A stretch of DNA of 64,000 nt from Protaetia brevitarsis (taxonomy: Eukaryota; Arthropoda; Insecta; Coleoptera; Scarabaeidae), in the NCBI GenBank assembly GCA_004143645.1, contig RXPK01000215.1:1195371-1259370 (forward strand). The letters are read 5' to 3'. The notes below the pieces were generated by a model. It was not told where the DNA came from, did no database searches, and saw nothing but the letters and a program-made list of their open reading frames with translations. Below are positions 46,901 to 58,100 of this stretch, piece by piece (position 1 is the first letter of the stretch; each line of letters starts with the position of its first letter). The position numbers were made by a program, and so were the translations under genes.

Positions 46901-48020
46901 GCGCAGAATTCGTTATCCATTAAGGACAAACCGAAAGGGCGACTGCATTGGAGATTCATTTGATGTATGTACATATACTAGCTAGTATTCAAATTGCGTG
47001 AGCATTAAGTATTAGATTGATGCCAAAGGACGGTTTAACATATTCTCTTTAGCATTTTGTTGTTTACTGGTGAATATTATTAGTGGCAATGGTACTATAA
47101 AAATGATTTTAAGTAGTAAAATACCTTTTGTAAAGGTGTAAAAACTCTAATCTTCATGATTCCCATGATTAAGATGAAAACTGTGTTAACCATTCGTAAT
47201 TTTCACTGAGGGTGAATAGTTGCACAAGAAGACCAATGAAGGGCTCTAAAGCAATAAGGAATGCTTAAGATACAATAGATTTAGTATTATTTAAAAATTA
47301 ACAAATTCCCTGATCATATGTAGTTTAATAACTAATAAAAATTCGATTGGCATGCAATGACATCTCAGTATATTTCAGTTAGAGAATTCTTCAGTATATC
47401 TCCTTGAATATCATTGAAAATACAACAAATTTAGAACACAGAATTTTTGGAATATGAAAGGAATAAAATCATAGTTAAAGCGAAATTAATATAGTAAATC
47501 CTCCCTTCATACAATAGATTTTCCCCTCACGAGTTTATAACCACTACATCTCACACAATTCCTGGCAGTTACACCGACTTTACGACATACTTGTTCACCC
47601 TCACCCCATCGTACGTATAGTCAGGTCAAGCTGCATTCCCTAAGGACCCCATGTAAAGTGCAACACATTAAGAGATAATATATGTCGTTAGATAAGGGTG
47701 ACGTCGACACCAGAGTAGAATGGGAGATTTATGGCTGGGACTAGTGCTTCCGCATGCAACTTGACATTTGGCCAGTAGGGTATACCTAAATGCGGATCTA
47801 TAGTAGAACTCATGTTTATTTAAAGTCAATCCGGTTTTCAAGCTCCCAGTAAGTGAAGCGTGTAAGAAATATTTGTGGATTGAGGGTGGAGTTGATAATG
47901 AATAGGATTGTTGTGTAGAGTTAAGGGTGATCGGTTTTAGTAATGTTTCTCTAAATAGATCGTAATTAATTAATAATTTGGCTAAATAATGAACTCCAAG
48001 AATTAGTCAAAGTAATTAAA
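43975..48020. other. 4-kb stretch with no recognised gene
   Basis: No frame longer than about 60 codons begins between 44,078 and 48,065. Bases 44,990-46,130 are less AT-rich and contain several CpGs, like pockets elsewhere. I found no transposon motif. It is the best candidate for unique host intergenic or intronic DNA. Confidence 0.4.
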
Positions 48021-48285
48021 GAACAAATATTGAAATCCTCTACTATAGATGAAATTATATACAAATGGACGATGTAAAATATTTCTCTACACTTGATGCA
48101 ATTAGTACATTTTGGAACATTCGTTCAGATAAAACTGGTAGGAATCTTTATACTTTTATTATATCTTATGGTCGTTTCGCTTTTTTCTTAAAACTTTCAT
48201 TTGGTTTCAGCATAGCTGGCCAAGGGTTTCAATACTGTTTTAAAAATATTTTTTTCAACTTAGGATGTAGAAATTTACATTGAAG
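48021..48285 (+). pseudogene. Gypsy-type reverse transcriptase relic
   Basis: The frame at 48,065-48,283 reads KYFSTLDAISTFWNI, with the first RT catalytic aspartate in the usual FSxLD context, then ISYGRFAFFLKLSFG and GFQYCFKNIF, the order of a Ty3/Gypsy pol. Only about 70 codons survive, without the YxDD box. It is the one trace of an LTR-element body in the window. Confidence 0.65.
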
Positions 48286-49762
48286 CTTTTAAAATTGTAT
48301 AAAAAGAAAATATAAAGTTTAATTAAAAATTATTTTTTAATGTTATGTCCAATATAATAAAACTTAATGGTTTATTTTGTTGTCAAGAGGTTGATAGATG
48401 ACATTTCGAACATTTAATTTAATATGAATATATTTTTGCGCCTTCGGCCAGAAACACTTCTTTTGTAGTACTTCAAAACCACCGTTTTCCTGCTTAAGCA
48501 GGCAAAAATGTCACTAAAGGTTGGCCACCCAAGATTCCACATGACACATGTGTAATAAATTGCCATTAAACTCCTGTTCAACCTTGCTAAGATGAATTGG
48601 TGTATTCATTGCATTTATTATTGATAAATATATATTAAACTAGAAATAACATTGCAGAAAAAGACTTATACTCGAAAACATCAAAATACTAAGGTATGTA
48701 GCAAATGTGCCAACTTGTAGTGTCAAAATTTCTTTTCTATTTTCAATTCAAAAATAAGATTTGTCAGCCCAAAAAACAGTGTGTGTCACACGGCCAGAAA
48801 TTCTTTTGCGAGTATTCGTACTTACATACATTGAATATAAAATTAATGTCACATAGACAAAAAATAGCTTTCAAAAGTAAAAACCAACATGTTCGAGCAT
48901 TTTCTGCAAAATTGTATCAGTTTCAATGATTTTTTATCCATTATTTAGGCGTGCATTGAATATTCACTGATAACCAGGAAACTGTGCATTCTCGAAAACC
49001 AAGTCGCTCTAAACCTAAGCTGGAATAAAAGTACTTGACTAATATAGTGGTTTGACTATAACAAACTAGCGTCATTCTGGCTTGGGTGCTAAAATTTTCT
49101 CACATTGAAGCTAATGAGATTGTTGATCAATCTTGGTAAAACAATGATTTAGCAGCCAGCTTCGTAACCAAAATCCGGCTTGAGGGATTCCAAGGTTAAA
49201 AGAGAGGTTTCATAGTAAAAGCATAGGGAACGTTATCCCTTTGAGAAGAAACTTCCGAACAAGTTACAAAAAGGTTGGTCAACCCTTTTCTCAACCTCAA
49301 TAAAATCCTATTCAAACTCTTAATTAAAAAGAAATGGGCAAAATCGGGACTGTGGAACATATATTTTGCCAATTGAGGAGTCTGCAATGGCTGCTATTGG
49401 GTAGGTGTCTACAAGTCTGGAAGTGATAAAGATGGTAATATCAAAAAAAAATTTTAGGTTTACGGTTAGCCTAGTGTTTAACTCTTTTACGGTGATTAGA
49501 AGCTTCGATGCCACATGCATGTGGCAACACAACAGCTCCCGTTTACTGTTGGTGATTTCATCTTTAACTTTATGCCTTATAGGCGATTTTTCCTTTAAGA
49601 TCTATTAGGTGCTCTGAAGGTATTAATGTAAGTAACTAAAATGATGTTTTTTTCGATATCTGGTAGAGGCTCTTCAAGCATATGCTAACCTATGTCTTAC
49701 GGTCGACCAACATTATGACAGCCTCTAGCGAAAACTTTGCTCAGGAGTATATACAGATCCCT
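48286..49762. other. Stretch without recognisable gene
   Basis: AT-rich with frames of at most 74 codons and no known motif. Confidence 0.3.
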
Positions 49763-50170
49763 GCGAGGTAGTGTGAGGTCTGTTTTAGACAAGGCGATTA
49801 GCTGATTCCACTAGTTAACGGACGGTTGTCAAAGAGCATACTGATATAAACCCTTTCACACAGGGTTAACTTGTTCGCTTCAGCGGCTTCAGTAGGTCTT
49901 TAATGACAATCAGCTAGTTGAGAGTAAACCAGACAACTTAGTTGAATCAACTAAACCGCTTGGCCTGAAACAGGCCTTAGTCTACATTCGCTGAAACTAT
50001 TTTATTATGCATATGTTGAATCTAAGCTACAAAATATTTAAGCCTTATTGAAGCCTCTGAAGCGGACAAGTCGACTCCGTGTGAAAGGGTTCATATCAGT
50101 ATGCTCCTTGACCACCGTCCGTTCAACTAGTAGAATCAACTAATCGCCTCGTCTGAAAGAGGTCTTAGGA
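49763..50170. repeat. Imperfect inverted repeat with LINE DNA in the loop
   Basis: The left arm (about 49,763-49,890) and the right arm (about 50,045-50,170) are about 80% identical when inverted. Shared blocks include GAGCATACTGATAT, CCCTTTCACAC and ACGGACGGT. A related unit in the same direction as the right arm lies at 49,937-49,981 (GAATCAACTAAACCGC). Between the arms, 49,985-50,035 encode FYYAYVESKL, a LINE thumb motif. Confidence 0.6.
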
Positions 50171-50370
50171 TGGGAGTTGCACTAACAACCTTAGTATTTT
50201 GCCATTGGCTGGTCTATTTATCTATAAAATCTTAATGTTTTATAATAATACTGAGAACGAATTTGTAAAATATCCTAATGTATTCAATGGTTTGACGAAA
50301 AGAGGCTGTCGTAATTTGAGCATTTCTACGCATAAAGTAAAATTTTATTTAAATTTAATTTATAATTTTA
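50165..50370 (+). mobile_element. LINE C-terminal fragment
   Basis: The frame 50,199 onward reads LAGLFIYKILMFYNNTENEF and ISTHKVKF, the usual region after the thumb in Jockey/CR1-like LINEs. It probably belongs with FYYAYVESKL at 49,985-50,035, separated by the right arm of the inverted repeat. Confidence 0.65.
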
Positions 50371-50419
50371 ATTTTTTAGTTTATGTAGATAGGGCTGGAC
50401 TAGGGGCTACCTATTAAGC

Positions 50420-51480
50420 CATTATTATAACTAGATGCCAGTATATATAAAATCGCTCTCTTCAAAAAAAATCAATTTGAAACACAATAATTTGGCATTT
50501 TGATTGTTTGTCTATAAATATTAGCATAGCTTTGATTTACTGTATCTTCAGTGTAGATATGTTACAGTACTATCTATTTTGTGTTGTTTTATTAACTGAT
50601 ACCTGCTACAGACAATGTTAATGTTTTTCTTTTTTAGAAAACCATAGCAATTTATGTTATAATTATTACATAAATATCGTGCAAATAACACAACAACTCT
50701 AAAATACAATTCCTGGAGGAGATAAAAAATCCAATGGATTCATTTTAAGCTTCGTTCCCATGTCCCAAAAAAAGATTTATTGTGACAAGCCTTTTTATAT
50801 CCAAACGAATCATATATCTATAACCTAACGCAAATAAATGGGCCAACAAATCATTTCCTTACGTAGGAAAGCGTCAATAAACGTCCATTATACCTTTCTG
50901 TTTCTTCTCGAGGGTCATTCGTCGATTTCCAGCGATCAGATATTTCTTTACATTTTCGTGAAATCGAAAAATGTCCCATTTCTTCTGCGGTGATTTTGGA
51001 CGAACCCTAAATATATACATATATAAACTCATACGTCTCAGTTGGTGAGCGCAGGAGGAAAGACTGGAAGTCGATTTTTCCCCCACTCACTCCCATGCCT
51101 AAATATTTATCACCGAGATCTGAAATATGACAATAAAACGATAGAGGTTTCTGTTAGGACGTATGTATGTGTGTCGGACAAAGACGCAGGTCGTATGTAT
51201 GCGGGATGCTAAAAAAAAAATTGATGTAAGTTCCTCGTGGAAAATAGGAAAAAAAAATCGCTGACTCCTACAGGAAAGGGGATGTGGAACATAACTTCAG
51301 CATGACGGAGGTCAGTTTACTATAGACGGTGTGCTTGGTCGGAGAAATAAAAGGCAATAAAAACTTGCTTGTGCTAGCAGAAGAATTAGCCCTGTGTGGT
51401 GGACGTTATGTACCTAGTCCCATAGAAAAAAAAATGAATGATATTAAAGTCCTCATTGAAAACGAAAATATTGATGTTAC
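50420..51480. other. Stretch without recognisable gene
   Basis: AT-rich, with a less AT-rich segment at 50,860-51,200. The longest frame has 70 codons and no motif. Confidence 0.3.
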
Positions 51481-51484
51481 CTAC

Positions 51485-52651
51485 TGCTGTGTATTGAATG
51501 AAATAATGCAAAATGAATTCTAAAATGAAAAATTAAATTAGCTAGCTCAACGGAAAAATTTAAATTGAATAAAAGAACAATTAATCTCAGAGTTACCCTC
51601 GCGAATTAAAACTTGAATATAACCATGACAAGTAAATTGTGGGTGAAAGAAATCTGACTTTCTTAATTACCCCAAAAATTGAAAAGGTTTAAATTATAAT
51701 AAAAGAACAGAATTTTTTAAACTCAACGACGTTAATTAACAATCAAAAATTTATTATAAAAGAAAACAAGTTAATATAATAAATTTGCAGAAAAAAAAAA
51801 CCATGAACAGAGGGTTCTGGTCTAAAATTAAAACTGCACGTGATTCTAAATTACAATAGGACAATGCTATTTCCTATATCAAAGCAAAAGGTTAATTTGC
51901 TCAGGAAGATAATCTTAATTCTTACAATTTCAAACCACGTGGTTTCAAAATAAAACGAACTAAATTAAACGTGGACAAATACTAGTAATAAACAAAAGAA
52001 AAATCTAAATGCAAGCACAAAGCTTCTACTCACCCAAACCGAGGTGATAGATAATTAAAGACGAATCAGCAAAATTTAAAAACGAAAAATTAACTCTTTA
52101 AACTAAAATATCTTTCCGAACAAAAATAAAAATGATCTTATATCTATAATGTGCACACATCAATATAATAACAATTATTATAAAGCGAATACCCTGATGG
52201 ACAGAATAAAACAAATAACGCGACTGAAATTACGAAATAAAAATGAAATACAAAATGGCAGCAATGCATTCAAAAATACATGTACTCACGCTAGCAAGTC
52301 AACCAAGGAACTGGCTCATACAATTCCCCAGTCGTGTTTCAAAAGAAAACCTCGCAGACGTACAACCAGTACGCCAACGGACAAAATCTCGAAACATAAT
52401 AACATAAACTATACAAGCGAACGCTAGACATTTAAATGAATGAGATTAATTTAATTAATTAAAAAGACTGAACACTTAAATTAAATAAATTAAACAATTA
52501 ACTCATTAACTTAAACTTATATAAAAATAAAATGTACATCTGTGAAAATTCTCTCGAAACATTGACAAATGCTGAACGGAGTAAACATGGCAAAATCTGT
52601 GCAACTTAAAAAAAAAAAACTCTCGCGAAAACTGGGTGTCCGTTCACAGCA
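51485..52651 (-). mobile_element. Solo LTR copy D (1,167 bp)
   Basis: On the minus strand it starts at 52,651 (TGCTGTGAACGGACACCC) and ends at 51,485 (TACACAGCA), flanked by CTAC at 51,481-51,484 and 52,652-52,655. It carries GTGAGTAC at about 52,285, TGCTGCCATTTTG, GGTTTGGGTGAGTAGAAGC, GAAACCACGTGGTTTC, GCATTGTCCTATTG and GAGGGTAACTCTGAG. Subfamily D/E/F. Confidence 0.87.
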
Positions 52652-52655
52652 CTAC

Positions 52656-53055
52656 GCTTAGCTTAAATAATGATCCATATTTGATCTATTAATAACATAT
52701 TTGCTATAAAAAATGTCGAATTAGTTACATATATGGAGATATTTGCTACAATTCTAAATTATAGAAACAATTTATTAGATACCACCTTAATCATTTACAA
52801 GTAGGTTTAACAAGGGAAAGCCAAAAACTCAAAACTTCTAATTACAATGAAACTGTAGGCACCGAAAGAGTACCATGGCATAAAGACGACGCAATTATTA
52901 TTATTTGGGGTAGAGACCTCATCAAAGCTTTGTAAATATCTCGGACACTATAACAGATATTATTTACTGGTTAAAAAATAATTTAAAGTGTACTACAATA
53001 GTAATGCCGAAATTATTTTTCTCTATTTTTTTTTAATAGTAATTTTTTTCCCCAT
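52656..53055. other. AT-rich stretch, nothing recognised
   Basis: A short ATT run at about 52,893 hints at an old LINE tail, without further support. Confidence 0.3.
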
Positions 53056-53425
53056 GGGCGGGTATAAAGGTGTTAAGGCTTTGCCGGAGAAGCCTTTTCA
53101 TCCACTACATTTTGCCCTGTAAGCTCCTAGGGTTGCTTCAGAAACTGCAGCGGGGGAAGCCCAAGAATGGTCTCCATAGCACTCGTCGGCGTCTAGGACA
53201 TAGCTCCCGTGATGCCCAAACAAATAATCCTTTGAACTTTACTAAGCGCACTTGCATCATAGCGTAGATTTGCATTACGCCATCAGACTATCGAGGCATA
53301 AGTTATAGAGGGTACTATAAATTTCGTGTACAACCAGTGTACCATTGCAGGTTTTACTGAACATACTTATACAGCCCCAGAAATTCCTTATAGCTTTGAT
53401 CGTCACATGTTCTAGGTGTGATTTG
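53056..53425 (-). mobile_element. I/LOA-like LINE, part downstream of the mariner insertion
   Basis: On the minus strand, continuing from the right flank of the mariner element: YKSHLEHVTIKAIRNFWG, then frames with KVQRIICLGITGAMS and AMETILGFPPL. This is the RT thumb of the I/LOA-like family also seen at 26.3 kb. Several stops follow. It ends at about 53,056. Confidence 0.75.
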
Positions 53426-53427
53426 TA

Positions 53428-56009
53428 CAGGGTGGGCCAAATTCGATACTTTTAATAGGAAACTTATATTTCTAAAGGAATTAGAAAAAATCTGATCTAT
53501 GCTTCTGGAGCTCGATTTTAAAAAGAAATCGATTGGTGAAGTCCGTATTTTTATATCTTCCGTAATATAAGAGATACAGAGCGTTTTCGTAAAATATGCA
53601 ATTTTTAAAAACCCTTGTAACTTTGTAGTTTGTGAAAATGCTTGATTTATACAAGAACTTTATTAGGGCACTTTTTGACGTAGAATTCAATGCTCTAATT
53701 TGTTTCTTTTTAATTCGTTTATTATTTGAGATATTGTCAAGACTTGTGTTTTTTATATGGAACACCCTATATATTTTTACTCTATTCAAAAGCATATAAA
53801 ATTGCCTTTAATATGATATAACACACTTGATATTTTATTTAACGGATTTTCAAGATATTTGATTTTTTGTTTGCAATTTAACAGTATTTCAAGGTGGCTC
53901 TGGCTGTAACTAAGCAATATGCGTATTTGTTTTATATTGTCAAAATATTTTGAAATGTCAGTTTGAATGAATGTTACTGGTGGTTTTATTATTCAAGATT
54001 TTAAAAATGTATGAGAACTATGAAAAAACGACATGTTAAAGTGTTTTATAGAAGCAGGTGAAAATGCGGAAGCTGCATGTAATATTTGCTATGAGCGATA
54101 TCCTGAAAGACAACAACCATTCAGAGACATGTTCACAAGGTTAAAGAAAAATTTAATAAATTTTGGATCCTTTCAAAAACCGAGACCTAAAAATTATGTG
54201 GCTCAAAATAGAGACAAAGAATTAGAGGAAATTACCGTTTTGGGGGAAACTGTAAATAACCCAACACATTCCACTCGCGAGATGGCACAAACAGCAGGTT
54301 TAGCAAGAACATCGGCAAGGCGCATTTTAAAAAAGTATAGAATGAAACCCTATCGGACCCTTTTGCCGCGGATTTGGAGCGTCGTATGGCATTTTGTCAA
54401 TGGTTTTTGGGAAAATGTGAAGAAAATCATAATTTTGCTCTAAACTGTGTTAGGACGGATGAATGTAACGTAAGCAGTGCGGGAATTTTTTACAGATATA
54501 ATTCTTATACTTGGTCGCGTGAAAATCCCCATATTACTATTGAAATGAGAAACCAAGGACGATATAGTTTCAATGTGTGGGTAGGAATTTCCCGTGAGGA
54601 TAATTGGACCCTACATATATAACGGAATTCTTAACTCCGAAAGCTATTTCCATATTTTACAACAATTCATTGAACCTCTCATAGATGAAATACCTTAAAC
54701 CAATTGGAATTCGTTACTTCCAGCATGACGGAGCACCCCTCACAATGCTGCTCGGATTAATGAGTTTTTAAACCAACAATTCGGTAACAATTGGATTGGA
54801 AATCAGGGACCGATACATTGGCCGGCAAGGTCACCAGATCTAACCCCATTGGATTTTTTCCTTTGGGGAAAAATTAAAAATCTTGCGTTTAAGCATTCTC
54901 CCAATTCAAGACAGGAATTAGAGGCTGCAGTTTTGCAAGCGTTCGACTCTCTATGTCCGCTTGAGTTGGTGAACTCAGCTCAGAATGTAAGAAAACAGTG
55001 TCGATTATGTTTACAACAGAATGGCGGACAATTCGAACACTTGCTATAATTCATAATGCTTACGTATTTTTTTTTGGATAGAAGGGTATATTCCGTAAAT
55101 ATTTCGTTCAAATATGTCTATAAGAATTTTAGAAACCAGCGGATTTTAATTTTAGCCATGATAAATTAAAAAAAAAGTTGAATACACTACAAAATAAACC
55201 ACCTTAGGGTGGAATTCTATGCATATCTGTAGCGTCTAAAAGATTATCTGCAAGACTGTAAACATGTATTAAGGATGCTTACAGACTTATAAATAACCTT
55301 ACAAGTGCTACAAATACGCACAGAATCCCACCATTAATTCCTTAGAACTATAGTATCAATAATACTATTAATGGTTTCCTTAGTTTGTTGGACTTGTTAT
55401 TTCTAACATTTAATACTAAAACCACTTTTTTTCTGCTTTGTAGAAATCTTTTATTTGCTTATTTACGAGCATCCACGGCCAAACAAAAAATAAAGAAATA
55501 AAAAAACAAATACGCGCATTGCTTAGTTACAGCCAGAGCCATCTTGAAATACTGTTAAATTGCAAACAAAAAATCAAATATCTTGAAAATCCTTTAAATA
55601 AAATATCAAGTGTGTTATATCATAATAAAGGCAATTTTATGTGCTTTTGAATAATGTAAAAATATATAGGGTGTTCTATATAAAAAAACACAAGTCTTGA
55701 TAATATCTCAAAAAAAAAACGAATTAAAAAGAAACAAATTAGAGCATTGAATTCTACGTCAAAAAGTGCCCTAATAAAGTTCTTATATAAATCAAGCATT
55801 TTCACAAACTACAAAGTTACAAGGGTTTTTAAAAATTGCATATTTTACGAAAACGCTCTGTATCTCTTTTATTACGGAAGATATAAAAATACGGACTTCA
55901 CCAATCGATTTCTTTTTAAAATCGAGCTCCAGAAGCATAGATCAGATTTTTTCTAATTCCTTTAGAAATATAAGTTTCCTATTAAAAGTGTCGAATTTGA
56001 CCCACCCTG
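53428..56009 (+). mobile_element. Mariner-like element with about 500-bp inverted repeats (2.58 kb)
   Basis: The element runs CAGGGTGGG ... CCCACCCTG with TA on both sides (53,426-53,427; 56,010-56,011). Left arm about 53,428-53,935 and right arm about 55,500-56,009 are long inverted repeats; even their chance reading frames match. Removing the element and one TA joins the flanking LINE in frame (DARLL then YKSHLEHV, minus strand), which confirms the boundaries. Between the arms lies a broken transposase. Classic mariner termini are only about 30 bp, so 500-bp arms are unusual. Confidence 0.88.
54033..55049 (+). pseudogene. Mariner-like DDE transposase, DUF4817-type N-terminus, broken
   Basis: The N-terminal HTH (54,033-54,180: EAGENAEAACNICYERYPER) matches the DUF4817-type domain of insect Tc1/mariner-like proteins. 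A second HTH follows (STREMAQTAGLARTSARRIL, to about 54,330). The DDE domain holds RTDECNV (first D, about 54,458), then after a shift QHDGAP (54,721-54,738, second D) and WPARSPDL from 54,819 with the third D in SPD, about 36 codons after the second. PLDFFLWGKIKNLAF and a C-terminal segment end at 55,049. Three or more frameshifts inactivate it. Role if intact: it would cut and reinsert the element through its terminal repeats. Confidence 0.8.
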
Positions 56010-56011
56010 TA

Positions 56012-56250
56012 CAGCAGTCTGGCATCCAAGACAATACCTAGATATTTAACCTCGGTTGATACGAATATTTTAGAGCCGAATATAGTGGGGCACTGAAGTT
56101 TGGAAAGCTTCTACCTCCATGTCATGGAACCATAGTCATTTTGCTAGAGTTGACTACTGTGACATTACAAGTTCCTTCGATTTTCCTAGCAAGATGTACC
56201 TCAAGAACTGCGCCATAAGCTAAAAACCGACTTTGTATCTGTCAACAGTT
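56012..56250 (-). mobile_element. I/LOA-like LINE, part upstream of the mariner insertion
   Basis: On the minus strand: VVNSSKMTMVP, then after a shift CPTIFGSKIFVSTEVKYLGI and VLDARLL. This is the RT region just before the thumb. The frame continues into 53,425-53,056 across the mariner element. Confidence 0.75.
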
Positions 56251-56999
56251 GATGTATTTGTACTTTTATTCAAGAAAATTCGACAAACGCTTGCTTTAGA
56301 ACTTCAGATTATGTTCACTTAATATGCGCACTATTTTTTCTTTGTTGATTTGGTGATGACGTGAAAATTCCAATTCAGTTTGAAAGCCGCATCAATAATT
56401 CAATTTTGTCTAATTATATCTGCAGGCGACGACCACGTGATAGATTTCCATTTACATACAGCTAGTAGCGTCGCATATTTTTCAGTGGGGGCCGTTTGGA
56501 ATTAAATTGAATTTGATTTTGCGTCGCAAATTATGTAATTTTAGCACCGAGCCGCGGGCTATATTGTTAAATTAAATAATACATCATTTATGACGGGGCG
56601 TTGATTGCCATTTAACGGTTTAATGGAGGTTGTTAGTAGATGGTGGTAGTACGAATTGAATTTTGATAATTGGAAAAAAATAATATGAGCTGCAAGGCAA
56701 ACATAGAACACACCAATGGATGTGTAGACATATTCACTCACATCTCCATTTTGATTGGTTTCTGACATGTGAGTGGTGTTGTTGTGAGTTTTGAATATTA
56801 GCTTATATCGCACTCATATCTTTCGCTTCTCCTTTTAATTTTAAATTATTAGGACAGCGCTTTCAGTCGATATATTTTAATTGAATGAGTTTAGTTTGCA
56901 TTAATTTTTTACGCTAGATATGTAGATAATATTCTTATTATATGGTCTATAGACTATGTGCAATTGAATAATTTCCTTCTCTACGTCAACGTCTTACAT
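56251..56999. other. Stretch without recognisable gene
   Basis: Bases 56,380-56,570 are less AT-rich. An 84-codon minus frame (56,813-56,559) shows no motif. Confidence 0.3.
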
Positions 57000-57405
57000 A
57001 ACACTATTAAATTTACATTATTTATTTGAATATCTTCTTGCTACATTGGAATGTTTATAGCACAACCACTAGTATGGAAAACAATAAATAGTATTTAGTT
57101 CTGTATATTATAAATATTAAGAAAATAAACATTGTAGCATGTAACATGAATGGGGTGCAATTATTATCGGTAAAAGCGCCCAAGTAGCAACTCTGGAATG
57201 TTTACTCCGTGAGAGCGGGCTTGTGAATGCCGAGGCAAAGTATGGCTCAACGTCGACCGTTGGGAAGGGAGGAAGTGGGCCGTACAATTAAAAACCCTTG
57301 TGATCAGTACGATTTGACAACCTGTAGTTGATTTTGTATGGAAACGTGCCATTCTATACATGTATACAGTAAACCTAAATGTATACAGTTTCATAAGCAT
57401 GATTC
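57000..57405 (-). repeat. Left arm of a 6-kb-spaced inverted repeat (Penelope 3'-flank copy)
   Basis: This segment is an inverted, roughly 80-85% identical copy of 63,574-64,000. Shared blocks include ATTATCGGTAAAAGC, AAGTAGCAACT, TTGTGAATGCCGA, AAACCCTTGTGAT and ATGGAAAACAATAA. Since the right copy follows a Penelope-like ORF directly, this may be a separate 5'-truncated Penelope copy in reverse orientation. Confidence 0.7.
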
Positions 57406-57424
57406 AAAAAAACTAATGCGTCTC

Positions 57425-57790
57425 CTGCACCAACTCCCCACCCTCTGATGTTAACAAAAATTATTCATATCGCTTCTTAACATTGCTGAAAAATATATTC
57501 CATCATTCAAGAAAAAAAAATCGACACGACCCTCTAACCAACCACTCAACTCCTGATATAAAACAAACTATCCGTTTTCCGTCCCGCCATTGCTAAAAAA
57601 CAAATATTATTGCTTTAAGAAATAAATACATCCTGCCTATCGGTCTCCACTCCCTGATATTGAAAAAAAAGTATCTCTCTCCCTTCCCGATGCCGTCAAA
57701 AAATAATTTTTGACATCCAAAAAAACTCCCCCCCCTCCTATGTTGACAAAAGTTATTCATATCGCTTCTTAATATTGCTGAAAAATATCC
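57425..57790. repeat. Degenerate tandem repeat, about 100-bp unit
   Basis: The segment with CTCTGATGTTAACAAAAATT and CATATCGCTTCTTAACATTG at about 57,440-57,495 recurs at about 57,735-57,788, and two weaker copies (CTCCTGATATAAAACAAACT; CTCCCTGATATTGAAAAAAA) lie between. Four units of about 95-110 bp. Confidence 0.6.
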
Positions 57791-58100
57791 TGAATGAAAG
57801 CAGTTATTTAAATGAAAACGATTATTTGAATAGGAATATTTATTTGAATAACAGTAGTTATTCAAATGAAGAATAATTATTCAAGAGAAGAATAATTATT
57901 CAAAGGAAGAATAATTATTCAAATGGAGAATAATTATTCAAATGAAGAATAATTATTTGAATAATAAATGAAATGAATGTGGAAATTCATTATTGAATAA
58001 TACAATCAAGAATAAAAATTTATCTATTAATTCTGAATAAGAATAAGGAAGCTGACAATTTATTTTCATTCTTATTCTGAATAAATTTTGCCCAACACTG
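57790..58100. mobile_element. Probable hAT-type non-autonomous element end
   Basis: The right terminus GCCCAACACTG at 58,090-58,100 is the complement of CAGTGTTGGGC, a common hAT terminus. ATTC/GAAT-rich subterminal repeats, including an inverted pair around GAATAAGAATAAGGAAG (58,033), lie inside. No matching left terminus is clear, so the left boundary is a guess. Confidence 0.45.
57868..57960. repeat. 20-bp tandem repeats with GAATAATTATTC palindromes
   Basis: Five units of about 19-20 bp carry the palindrome GAATAATTATTC (the last is GAATAATTATTT). Short related TTATTTGAATA units extend the array to about 57,800. Each palindrome contains TAATTA. Confidence 0.8.

Noticed and set aside
53481..53795. 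104-codon minus frame, and the nearly identical plus frame at 55,747-55,956
   Set aside because: They are chance frames in the two inverted-repeat arms of the mariner-like element; their identity reflects the arms, not a gene pair.
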